Source of the DNA: Aplectana chamaeleonis
Taxonomy: Eukaryota > Nematoda > Chromadorea > Rhabditida > Cosmocercidae
Reading direction: 5' to 3'
DNA: 64,000 bases
Assembly: GCA_029168955.1 (NCBI GenBank)
Contig: JAPDOI010000360.1
Coordinates: forward strand, 124,001 to 188,000
In this document: one piece after another, positions 53,314 through 62,370 of the stretch
Numbering within the stretch: the stretch's first letter is position 1
Layout of the letters: the number at the start of each line of letters is the position of its first letter
Position numbers and translations under genes: made by a program
The notes under the pieces: model-generated
Seen by the model: the letters and a program-made list of their open reading frames with translations, nothing else
What the model was told of the DNA's origin: nothing
Databases searched by the model: none

Positions 53314-54135
53314 TATTATGGAGGTATGCTTAGGGTCCATCGTCGAAAATCTTTTTCTCTCCTCATTCTTTTCGTGCTCATATTCAGATATTAAACGAGC
53401 AAGACTAAACGCAGTATCAAAATTGATCCGTCCGATCGCTTCTCTTGCATCTGGGAACGCGTCTTTGAGCTTCTTCTTTTGAATCGAACAAGCGAACTCG
53501 TATCCCTCTTTGCGGCACTTTCCTGGGCACTGAAAGAACAGTCCAAGCTCACTCGTATCACCATCGTCCTTCGTCGTTGCTCTGAAAACAGAACTTTCAA
53601 CTGTTGCCTTACGTTTCACTCGTTTTGTTTTTGTTTGCCTTGGTACACTGGCGAGTTCAGCTGGCAGCACTATCAGCCTATCAAAAGGAACTCTTATCGG
53701 TTCTTCCTTTTCATTCAGATTAGCTATCAAGGCCGAGTTTTCGCTGGTTTCAAGGATTCGAGATGGTCCTCCCCAGGGCTCGCATAACTTCGGAAACTTC
53801 CTACTGGCCTTCTCCCTCGGCAACTTCAAATAAACTCGATCGCCTACTCTGTGAAGTTTATCCGCATTCACTTTATTCCTTTTATCATACGCCTTTTTCA
53901 TGCGCTCTCTGTATCTTTGATTCAATTCCTTGGAGCATTCTTGTGCTAACTTGATGCTCGCGAGTAGTTCATACTTATGATCATCCGTATCGAAGTGGTT
54001 GAACGATAAACGGTCTTGCGGAATCACATTGGACGGCCAGTTGGGGTCGAATGCGTGAAGCATATAGAAGGGGTTCTCCCCTATAGCTTCGTGTGGAGCG
54101 GAGTTATAAGCAAACAGCACCATAGGAAGTAACAA
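53311..54135 (-). pseudogene. Gypsy integrase C-terminal region
   Basis: 274 codons continuing the integrase after a stop and small gap: VLFAYNSAPHEAIGENPFYM is the end of the core fold. It is followed by a basic region (KKAYDKRNKVNADKLHRVGD) and a chromo/GPY-type segment (RVYLKLPREKASRKFPKLCE, then PWGGPSRILE, RVPFDRLIVLPAEL). A Cys cluster (CPGKCRKEGYEFAC) follows. The frame is closed by the TA MITE at 52781-53313. Confidence 0.82.
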
Positions 54136-54177
54136 ATCACAATCCGCTGGAATTACGGTTTTTCCTGAGCATCCGCG

Positions 54178-55113
54178 TTATATAGCCCTTTCCGTCATCC
54201 CGTTCTCACGGGGGTTATAGCCTTTTGTTAGTGACTGCTCAATACCGGAAATTTCATAAATCGTAGAAGTGACCGAATTCACAAATTCCGGGCCTTGATC
54301 GGAATGTATCCTTTTGGGCCACCTGCATCCCTCACAAATCCATCGCTCAAATAGCGTTCTCGCAACTGTTCCACCACTCTTATCCGGAATTGGGTAAGCG
54401 TCCACAAACTTGCAAAAGTGGTCAATTACTACCAACGCATAGCGATTTCCTCGCTCGGTTAGGTCTAACTCCACCAGATCGACGCCTATCAATTCGTAGG
54501 GATGTTCCGTCGTGAGCGGCCTTAGTGGAGGGATTTGCATTTCATGTGCTTTGGACAAGAAGCAGTTTGTGCACTCTCTGGACCACTTTGTGACATCTGG
54601 TTCCATTCCCTCCCAGAACACTATCTTTTTCAACTTTCTATAGAGTTTTCTACCATTCAGACGCCCTGACATGGTCCCCTTTTGAGCCTTCTCGAAATCC
54701 TCTCTCCTCTTGGATTTAGGGACCACACTTGCCATGGAATTTTCGAACACGATTTTTAAATCTCCGCTATCAAACACGATGTCAGCTACTCGATATCTGC
54801 GCGAAGTTCTCGGCAGTTTAACTTCTTTATCGTCTCTATGACTTCTCAGATGGTTCAGTAACTGCTTGAAATCCGTGTCCTGCTCTAACTCCTTGAGCCA
54901 TTCACTCTCCTCGTCCTCTCTAATCTCACATATCACCATGCTGTTTTCTGGTGCCACGGGCTCGTCTTCTACTACATTCACGGCGCTCCTCGACAATGCA
55001 TCAGCAACAGCATTTGCTTTACCTGCCACATACTCTATTTCTAATTTATACTTATGAACCTCAAGGGCGCACCGTAGCACTCGGGCAGACACATTCGTCC
55101 TTTGAATAGACAC
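54178..55113 (-). pseudogene. Gypsy RNase H end and integrase core
   Basis: Starts with the end of RNase H (KYKLEIEYVAGKANAVADAL) and runs through a tether to the integrase. The zinc finger keeps CTNC, but the expected first His is not evident (SGRLNGRKLYRKL). The core holds all three catalytic acids: Asp in GVDLVEL, Asp in HSDQGPEF and Glu in NPRENGMTERA. The frame stops at 54178-54180, and homology resumes 40 bp later in another phase. The frame begins after a frameshift relative to 55041-55409. Confidence 0.87.
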
Positions 55114-55409
55114 GTCAAAGGTTGAAGATCAGTTCGAATGATCGTTCGCAGCCCATACACAGAGAAATGAAATTTCTGTAACGCAAACACTACCGCCAAT
55201 GCCTCTAGGTCGGTAATGTGATAAGTCTTTTCGGCTTCCGTGAGACCTCTCGACGCAAACACGATAGGATGTAGCATATTGTTTTCGCCTTCCTGACAAA
55301 GCACCGCTCCTAGGCCATCTCCTGATGCGGCCGTGTAGATCATGAAAGGCTTAAGTCCACTTTCCGCAGCTTGCACATTCGGTTGTGCTAAGACCGGTGC
55401 GGATGTCAT
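55041..55409 (-). pseudogene. Gypsy RNase H domain
   Basis: Residues include IYTAASGDGLGAVLCQEGEN, PIVFASRGLTEAEKTYHITD with the catalytic-type Glu region LEALAVVFAL, and TIIRTDLQPL. The first Asp position of the usual TDAS is TAAS here, which would impair activity. The frame ends after a frameshift near 55105. Confidence 0.82.
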
Positions 55410-55457
55410 CGCCTTTTTCAGCTCTTCAAACTTCTTAGCTTCCCCTTGTGACCATTT

Positions 55458-56148
55458 CTACGTGCATTTAGGGCTCAGAAGATTGTATGGCGTTTTAGAC
55501 GTCTTGGAGAACCCAGCTATAAACTTCCTATAGTAGGACGCCATTCCAAGAAACGTCCGTAGTTTGGCAACATTAGTTGGAACTGGATACTCGACGATTT
55601 CCTTGATCTTCTCCGGATCGGTATGGACCCCATTCCCATCGATGCAGTGGCCAAGCAGCGACAAACTATCTTAAAAAAACTGGCATTTCTGTGGCTTCAT
55701 ACGCGATTTGGCCCGACGAAGTGCTTCCATAACGGTTCCCAACACCATATAGTGACGTTCCACTGTTTCGGTGGCGACTAAGATTTCGTCTATATACACG
55801 AAAATCTCGTGCTCCAACCCAATTCCTTTGAACACCACATTCATCATTCTTTGGAAGACGGCGGGGCTTGTGGATAACCCGAATGGCAACACCGTGAACT
55901 GGAATAAGCCCTCGCTGGTGGTGAAAGCACTCTTCCGTTTCGCCTAATCAAAGAGCCTGAATCGCCTGTAACCCGACGCTAAATTCATAGTAGAGAACAC
56001 CTTTTTGCCACTGAAATTTTGCAGCACAGTGTCTACTTTCGGAAGCGAATACAAGTCCTGGCGAATGACTTTGTTCAACTCCCTTTAGTCGATGCAGACT
56101 CTCAAGGTTCCATTCTTCTTTTTTACCAGTACCACGGGAGATGCTCAT
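55458..56148 (-). pseudogene. Gypsy reverse transcriptase, several stops
   Basis: RT palm and fingers can be followed across in-frame stops at 56145-56147, 56085-56087, 55944-55946, 55671-55673 and 55458-55460. Recognisable blocks are VLVKKKNGTLRVCID, VFSTMNLASGYR, VLPFGLSTSPAVFQRMMNVV, FVYIDEILVATETVERH and KLRTFLGMASYYRKFI. The active-site box, normally YxDD, reads YIDE. The Glu codon (55785-55787) replaces the second catalytic Asp. It is non-functional by several independent changes. Confidence 0.88.
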
Positions 56149-56813
56149 TCAGACCAACTCTTCTCCACTATCCCTCTCTCTACTAAGTCCTTGAGTATGC
56201 TATTGAACTCTTTACGCGCCGCTATAGGAACCGGCCTAGTTTTTTGTTTGATTGCCTTATGATCACCAGTCTCGATGTCATGTACCACCAGATCAGTTTG
56301 CTTCAATTCCGAATCTGTAACCGCATATACGTCATTGAAGTGTGAGATCAACATCATTGCCTGATCCGGTAACTGTGAGTTATGCTGAACTGTCTCCAAC
56401 AACTTCTCTAGTCTGTCTTGAGGAGAGTTCCACTCTACTGGTTTGCTTAAGTCCAGCATATCTCTATCCGGTTCGATGCATTTAGGTTTGACCCAACCCT
56501 CCTGTTTCCATTCTCCTATCACTTCTCTCTTTTTGAAAACCAACCCTTCATCTGAGTTGTTTACAACTGGTATGTCCACTTCATCCCTGTTTGTCATAGC
56601 ACACACACCGTCTAGAATCAGTGGATGCTGAGAGCAGAGAATCGACGTTTTCACGTCTGAGGTGGGCGCACAAGTTATCGTTAAGTTCTTAACGAATACA
56701 GATGGCACAATCAATCTTTCATTCTTTATGGCACAGCTTCTCTCTGTCTCAAGCTCACACCCGCTAATAGACTCATTGGGTGATTGAACCACTTCCTCCG
56801 GGTTACGTGTCAA
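56145..56813 (-). pseudogene. Gypsy protease-RT linker and RT N-terminus
   Basis: 222 codons: a region typical of the spacer between protease and RT, with DDRLEKLLETV-like helices (SPQDRLEKLLETVQHNSQLP), HFNDVYAVTDSELKQTDLV and the RT entry KQKTRPVPIAARKEFNSILK followed by LVERGIVEKSWSE. It is out of phase with the upstream protease frame, so one indel lies near 56825. It ends in a TGA where a Trp is expected. Confidence 0.82.
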
Positions 56814-57751
56814 TTTAATATTGAACCGCTCTGGGTATTCGTCCCCAGAATTATAACGTCATCGAGAGCACGTCCTACGAAAGCAGAGACAAACTCGGAC
56901 TGCCCCTCCAGCGTAACCGCTATGCGTATACAATTGAAATGTTTCATCACATTTCCGGAAGCATCCCGCACTTGGACATCCGGGTCAGGTATGCGCGTGA
57001 TATAGTCGTCCAAATTCATATTTGCCTCCATTGCTCTTTTCAGAAAGGAAACCGGTACGATCGTTGTCTGTGAACCTGTATCAAGTAACGCCACAGCGTC
57101 GACACCGCAAGCCTTTATGCCCACTATGCATCTTTCCCCAAAGAGTTGCTTATTTGTTGCCACCACTTCTCCACTTGTCGTGCACATCCATTTCTCGACC
57201 AAAGATGCATACACCTCATTCGCTCTCTGAGGGCTATTCATAGTTCTTGCCGAGGGTTGACGCGGGGAAGGAGTATTACGGCACTCTTTTGCCAAATGTC
57301 CCATCCTCCCACAATTATAACATCGCCGGGGCTCCTCTCCCTTTGTTTCCTGTCTGGGGGGAAAACCGTTCGTCAAATTCCTACCCGAACCTCCAAAACC
57401 CTTTTCCGGTTCCGATCGCTGGCGTTCATTACGGTTTCGATCTTCAATTTCACTCTTTCGCCGTCTCTCAAACGAAATCTTATTAGGCGTATAGGGATTA
57501 TTTGGAAACCTCGGTTTGTTTACCGTCCTGCACTCCTCTGCTATTTTAAGACTTCTTTCTAATCTCAAAGCAGCCTCCTTTACTTTATCGTAAACTTCAA
57601 CAGTATTACTCAATTCCAGTGCCTCGGTGAGACAGTAACTCCCGTTCCAATTTGCTAGTTGCCTGCACAAAATTTCTGCCACTCTTTTGTAGCGAAATCG
57701 CCTCTGCCATCTGGATTGGCTCGATTGGCCAATTCCTCCAATACCATACAA
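56810..57751 (-). pseudogene. Gypsy nucleocapsid zinc knuckle and protease
   Basis: The frame covers the end of capsid (LERSLKIAEECRTVN), a basic linker (FERRRKSEIEDRNRNERQR), and a CCHC knuckle CYNCGRMGHLAKEC with the standard CX2CX4HX4C spacing. A retropepsin follows with the active site VALLDTGSQTTIVP and the flap-distal ALDDVIILGTN. The frame phase at its N-terminus (about 57690-57750) differs from the capsid homology upstream, so a further indel lies there. Confidence 0.87.
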
Positions 57752-57786
57752 AATTCGCTAACTGACTGCTCGGTCCTTATCCTTAA

Positions 57787-58272
57787 AGGCAGTGTTCACG
57801 ATGAGAAAAGTTTTCGAAATTCCACTAGGATTGGGTAGTGGAGGGACACTCTGTAACGTTAACGTCGAAAGAACGCATGAAAACGAGCCAGGAAGAGCTC
57901 CAAAAGAGCCCGAAGTTGCAACTTCGAGCGCATTGAAAACCCCAAAAGCGCATCACACGTCCACCGACGTGAACAAATGAATGCTGGAGATCGTGAGATG
58001 AGCGATGATTTTCAATCATTAGCCCCGTTCTTTCCTTCATTCTCAGCTTCTCTCTTTACTCAGGTCAGCTCGCATAGATCGGCTACAAAAGACGGAAGTT
58101 ACAAGCCTCGGACAACTCGTCCACCATGTTTCCATAGCTCAATCTTTGAGGGACCATACCTGCGTTCACAGAAGGTCTTGTATGATTTCAGAGAGACCAC
58201 TCGAATCAGCATAGAGCCGTTTTCAAGATAGGTGGAAAAACAGAAAAACGATTTCCATAGTGAACACTGCCT
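57787..58272 (+). mobile_element. TTAA-flanked MITE, family B, copy 2, inside gag
   Basis: 486 bp between TTAA at 57783-57786 and 58273-58276. Tips AGGCAGTGTTCACGATGAG and the inverse of CCATAGTGAACACTGCCT. Deleting it with one TTAA rejoins the gag reading phase across the site (codons for EMQGL on one side, RTEQSVSEFC on the other). This fixes TTAA as a target duplication and shows the MITE came after the Gypsy insertion. Confidence 0.94.
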
Positions 58273-58276
58273 TTAA

Positions 58277-58805
58277 CCCTTGCATCTCAGACAAGGCTTT
58301 GACTCGTTCACTATTACTATCAATATGCAGCCTTTGCTTTATAGCACTCACTACACCATCCAAAGTTCCCTCTCTCATCTCTCTAGGCATTGTCTCAAAA
58401 ACTGTCAGGGCGTTTTTCCGAAGGAAACTTCGAAATAGTTGCAAGCGGTTAGAGTCTTTCCATTGAGCTGCCGGGTATTTGATGTCAAAAGCATTCAAAA
58501 AAACTTTTGAAGGACTCGCCTGGTTTACCGAAATACGGTTGTACCTCGGGCAACGCCAGTGTACAAATATAATCGCCCATTGAAAACTTATTCTCAACCG
58601 TACCTGTGTCCGACATGGGTGGCGTTCCTTGTCCGTTCCATGATCCGGATCTCGGCGAGCACCTCGGGTGCGATCTTGTCGAGGTCGACGGCTCTTGCAC
58701 CTGCAATAAAAAAATATCAGATTCGTTCGACAAAACTGACTCTTGCATGTGTGGCGTGACCATGGGCATTCGCTTTCGTCTTGATTCGCGGGTTTGGCTT
58801 GACAT
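58277..58805 (-). pseudogene. Gypsy gag capsid region
   Basis: Two phases together give a capsid-like sequence. LALPEVQPYFGKPGESFKSF is in the 58485-58805 frame. YPAAQWKDSNRLQLFRSFLR and LTVFETMPREMREGTLDGVV follow in the 58223-58597 frame, then the MITE at 58272. Retrotransposon gag proteins of this type form the particle that packages the RNA. The frame switch lies near 58500. Confidence 0.78.
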
Positions 58806-59399
58806 CGTTTTTCGTCTCCTTACCTATCTTCTCGACGTCACGGCGAAGCATTTCCACCTGCAATTGATTTTGTTTTAGGGTTTCATGCAACTCTGTGATT
58901 TCCTGGCTTCTGTTTCGCAGCGAATTGAATATCCACTTTATACGCGGTAGGTCGCCTATTCGCATCCTAGCCTATGGCAAGCGCTTACAAGGCTTTCCTC
59001 CACCGCAGTAAATCTTTCAAAAAGCGATGTCAATTGCTTCACCGTGCTTATACGTTGTGACTTCAAAACCTCAATCAAACTATCGAAAAATTACGGCTGA
59101 CCCCAATCCCGAATCTCTGAGAGCGTCGATTTCACAATTTCTTTTGCTAGCGCAGTTTGCTCTTCAACTGATGCTACGATACTCTCCCGTAAAGGGTCAT
59201 CTGCCCGCAGAATTTTCGACATTTGACTGTCACACGTTACACGTATCAAAGTAATTTGCGCCAGAATTGTTTTTGTCATCTTATCGAAATCTTCTGACGA
59301 AGGTTTACTTACGTTTTCATCTTCGCGCATCTCCTCGTCTTCGACTGCCTGCTCGTCGGCTGAATCCAATAGCTCGTGCTCATCGTATTCTGACGCCAT
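58717..59399 (-). pseudogene. Gypsy gag N-terminal region, broken
   Basis: The probable gag start is MASEYDEHELLDSADEQAVE at 59399, an acidic N-terminus, in a 102-codon frame that stops at 59091. A second frame (58717-58965) has heptad-like LHETLKQNQLQVEMLRRDVE, a plausible coiled coil as in other gag N-termini. It is followed by a basic KTKANAHGHATHA. A stop and phase change separate the two. Confidence 0.6.
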
Positions 59400-59714
59400 T
59401 TCTAAACAAATTCACTTAATTTGGATCGAATGGACGTATTACCAACGGAGACCTCACTTTGTAACGACGTTTGGCCTTCAAATACAGTGTAGAAAAAAAC
59501 GTTCAATAGATTTACACTGAGCAAGTTGATCTATCAGTGCTATCGATCAATAATCGTAAGTGAGGAGGACACGACTGAGCAGATCGATCAATCGCAACGG
59601 TTGTCCAGTAATCGGTAGGACTGTAGGATAACACTGACGGTTCAGAAGTGTATGGCAAGTCCAAATGTATGAAGAGTCCAATCCCAAAGCAGAAACTGTA
59701 ACCTGTCCTTTTTC

Positions 59715-60758
59715 AATGAATTCGAAAATCACGAATGCACTCGCAATCGGAGTTCGAAATTTCGGTATTATGCCTCTATCGACGAATTCGAGAGTCACGA
59801 GTGCGATTACTCTCGTAGTGCGGCCGAATAGACTCTATTGCTAATTTTGTAGTCAATGAATTCGAATATCACGAATGAAGTCACACAGTTCGAAAGAGAA
59901 AAAAAATAGTAGTTGCACTATCACCAACATCGAAAATCACGAATGCAAGAGCAAATCGGAGTCTGATATGTAGATTTGTTCTATCGCCAATTTCGAAAGT
60001 CCCAAATGCCGCAGCACGTCGGAGTTCGAACCGTTGTCTGACAATTTTCGCGTAAAATCTGCACCAATCAATGATGGCTCTCGAAAATTACGATTTCCTG
60101 AATCGGAGTCCGAGTGTCTCACACACTCGCGGGGGTCGGTGGCCGGTTGAGAGGAGTTGAACAGGTAGCGTGCTCCCGCTCGAAACGAAAAAAGGGGCGG
60201 GCAAGGCCCGAAAACTCCCCCATTCATGCCGAAAACTCCGCGTGTCAACCTCCCACCGACCCTACAATGCCACGTCATCCTTGAACCGTTCACACTGAAA
60301 GCTCTGCCTTATCACCTCCCACCGATCACTCAATGTGACGTCACACCCACGTGTTTACACCGAAAGTTTCGCCTAATCACCTCCCACCGACCACCCTCTA
60401 CCACTCCTGCAGTCGCGGGCGCCGGTGGCAGGTTGAGAGGCAGCACAATCGACCTGTGAACCTGCCACCGATGCCCGCCAAAGCGTCGATATCCCGAACT
60501 GTCAACCGTGATAAGCGCAAACACGTCACATCCCAGTGCAGCGTATACATTATGGGCTACCGATTCCGCGCCCTACACGAGAGAGTACCAGAGAAAAACA
60601 GTGCAGACACTGCAATACATCGCACCGAAAACTCCGCCACATATGAGACATCACCACGAAAACTTCGGCAGTTATGAGTCATGCCCAAACCTCCGTCGAT
60701 CAGCCGCATCGGATCAATTTCATTTGGGAAGGAGCGTTTTAACCGGCCACCGACCCCC
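59715..60758 (-). repeat. repeats in the Gypsy 5' leader
   Basis: Between the primer site and gag lie about 1.6 kb without a gene. 59715-60030 has four irregular units around TCGAAAATCACGAATGCA and ATCGGAGTTCGAA. 60240-60480 has three CACCTCCCACCGA-type copies. An exact 18-bp inverted pair, GGGGGTCGGTGGCCGGTT (60131-60148) and its inverse (60740-60758), could fold the leader RNA into a large loop. Confidence 0.65.
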
Positions 60759-60969
60759 GCGATTGCCTGAGGTAGTGCACAATCGATTTTTCGGTCGATT
60801 AGACACGACGTTCACCCTTATTTATCAAAAATCAAGGCCACTAACCGGAGTTTGATGATTCCCCTCAATTCCTCCGATCGAAAAAAAAACCACAAGTGCT
60901 TCAAGCACTAAGTTTTCGATCACTCCTCAGTCCCACAAAATTCCTAACCAAGCCCAGTGCACAAATTCT

Positions 60970-60987
60970 AAGTTGGGTTGGCCCCCA
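60970..60987 (-). other. candidate primer-binding site of the Gypsy element
   Basis: Minus-strand TGGGGGCCAACCCAACTT directly follows the end of the 5' LTR. Primer sites begin with TGG, complementary to the CCA end of the priming tRNA. The first seven bases would suit a proline-type tRNA, but the match beyond them is uncertain. Confidence 0.55.
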
Positions 60988-61291
60988 AATCAACGTAGGC
61001 CGCCGATGTCACGGGAAAGTTCCGAAGTCGGCTGTTAGAGTCGATATATCGACGGGAACTCTCCCGGAGTATCGACTGCCTACTTAATAAAACAAGAAAC
61101 CGCTAAAAAAAAGGGTTTTGAACCCTGGAGTTATAGCACGAGGCAAGTTAGGAAATTTATTAGACAATAACAACGCTACAGCTACGTACTACCCTACTAA
61201 CCTACGGAAAACCAAGAATGAGGGAGGAACAGGGATGGGGGGGGGGAATTGTCCTGCGTCGAGTCGAGCCCTCATAGCCAGTGCGAGCGCC
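60988..61291 (-). repeat. 5' LTR of the Gypsy element, truncated
   Basis: Matches 51134-51433 in the same orientation. Homology stops at 61291, so the first ~155 bp of U3 present in the 3' LTR are missing here, and no target duplication can be tested. G9 run near 61236. Confidence 0.83.
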
Positions 61292-61880
61292 TCTCAGAGG
61301 ATCGCGGGGTCGTAATGGAGCACAATGGAATTTCACCTCGACGAGGATAGCGAGGACAGCACGTGCTGCCTTTGTGCCGCTCTAAGCAGCACGTGCTGCC
61401 CTCGTCCTCCATTTATCGCTTCAGCTGCTGCTCTTTTTTGTGGCGATCGTAGCGTGGTAACATTGCTCAAAGTGGTTCATTTGAACAGCTTCGAGCATAT
61501 TTACAATCAGCATGGAGAGCTATTTGTTACAAACCTGCAGATACAAACATCTGGATAGCTATATGTGAATTCACCTTTTGTCTTTTTTCCCCAAACAAGG
61601 TGTATATAATTGAAGCAATCAAACGGTCTTCATCTCAGACGATCGTGGGCTGTCACGGAGCACAGCTAACTCTCACTTCCACAAGAATAGCGAGAGCAGC
61701 ACAGGGGGACGAGCTGCTGCTCGAGGAGCACGTTCTACCCTCGTCCCCCGTTCGTCGCCTCAGCTGCTGCTGTGTTGTGGCCAGTACAGTGTGGTAACAC
61801 TGCTCAAAGTGTCCGCCTAGGTAACTACGACCATACCCATAATCAACATGGAGAGTTCTTTCCTTTTAAGAACATGAACA
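61292..61880. repeat. tandem duplication, two ~343-bp units
   Basis: 61292-61560 and 61635-61860 are direct diverged copies: CTCAGAGGATCG versus CTCAGACGATCG, CAGCTGCTGCT in both, TGGTAACATTGCTCAAAGTG versus TGGTAACACTGCTCAAAGTG, and ATCAGCATGGAGAG versus ATCAACATGGAGAG. Family unknown. It abuts the truncated LTR. Confidence 0.7.
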
Positions 61881-61955
61881 TGCCCAGTCCCCGAGAAGTT
61901 GTATAGAGTTAACACAGCCAATCGATCGTCAGCCATATCACACGGAATACCTTGG

Positions 61956-62370
61956 AGGCAGTGTCCACGATCAAAACAGTTTGAATTATAAACGCGAATC
62001 GGAATACTCGGGACTCACTGCATCAATAATGCTGAAAAACGGCTTAGAACGAGCACAAAATAGCTATGTACGGCCCTAAACTTGAATGTCCGCTCACGCT
62101 ACGCCCAGTTCCTCAACGGCTACTGATAAAAGTGTCTAACTGAAAACCCCAATATAAGAAGGCAACCGCTCATCAAATGGGGGAAGTTTTGTTGAGCGGA
62201 GTGGATTGTAACCTCTTGGATGTATGTTGTAACCCCTAAGAACGGGCTTTCAGTAGTTTACGGATAGGTGAAAGGAGTGGGCGTGGCGTGAGCGGAACTC
62301 TCAGGTTTAGTGCCGCCCAGGTCTTTTTGTGCTCGTTCGTAGCCGTTTTTTCCGACATTGCGTGTTTTCA
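61956..62370. mobile_element. family D MITE, copy 2, partial
   Basis: Left tip AGGCAGTGTCCACGATC follows TTGG, a mutated TTAA. Internal words (AAAAACGGCTTAGAACGAGC, then GAGTGGGCGTGGCGTGAGCG and CTCGTTCGTAGCCG) match family D copy 1 in order. The right tip was not found, so this copy is 3'-truncated or diverged. Confidence 0.72.

Larger units (their letters stand above)
51134..61291 (-). mobile_element. Ty3/Gypsy (Cer1-like) LTR retrotransposon, decayed
   Basis: In minus-strand order: 5' LTR (truncated), primer-binding site, 1.6-kb leader, gag, CCHC knuckle, protease, RT, RNase H, integrase, an extra 3' frame, purine tract, 3' LTR. This gene order and the RT/integrase motifs place it in Ty3/Gypsy; similarity to C. 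elegans Cer1 is an inference from organisation and size. The body is about 10.1 kb, of which about 1 kb is two later MITEs (52781-53313 and 57787-58272). Multiple stops, frameshifts and an altered polymerase motif show it is dead. Confidence 0.9.

Noticed and set aside
52771..53482. Phe/Arg-rich and Asn/Lys-rich frames of 100-179 codons
   Set aside because: They follow the TTCG-repeat MITE and have no protein-like composition.
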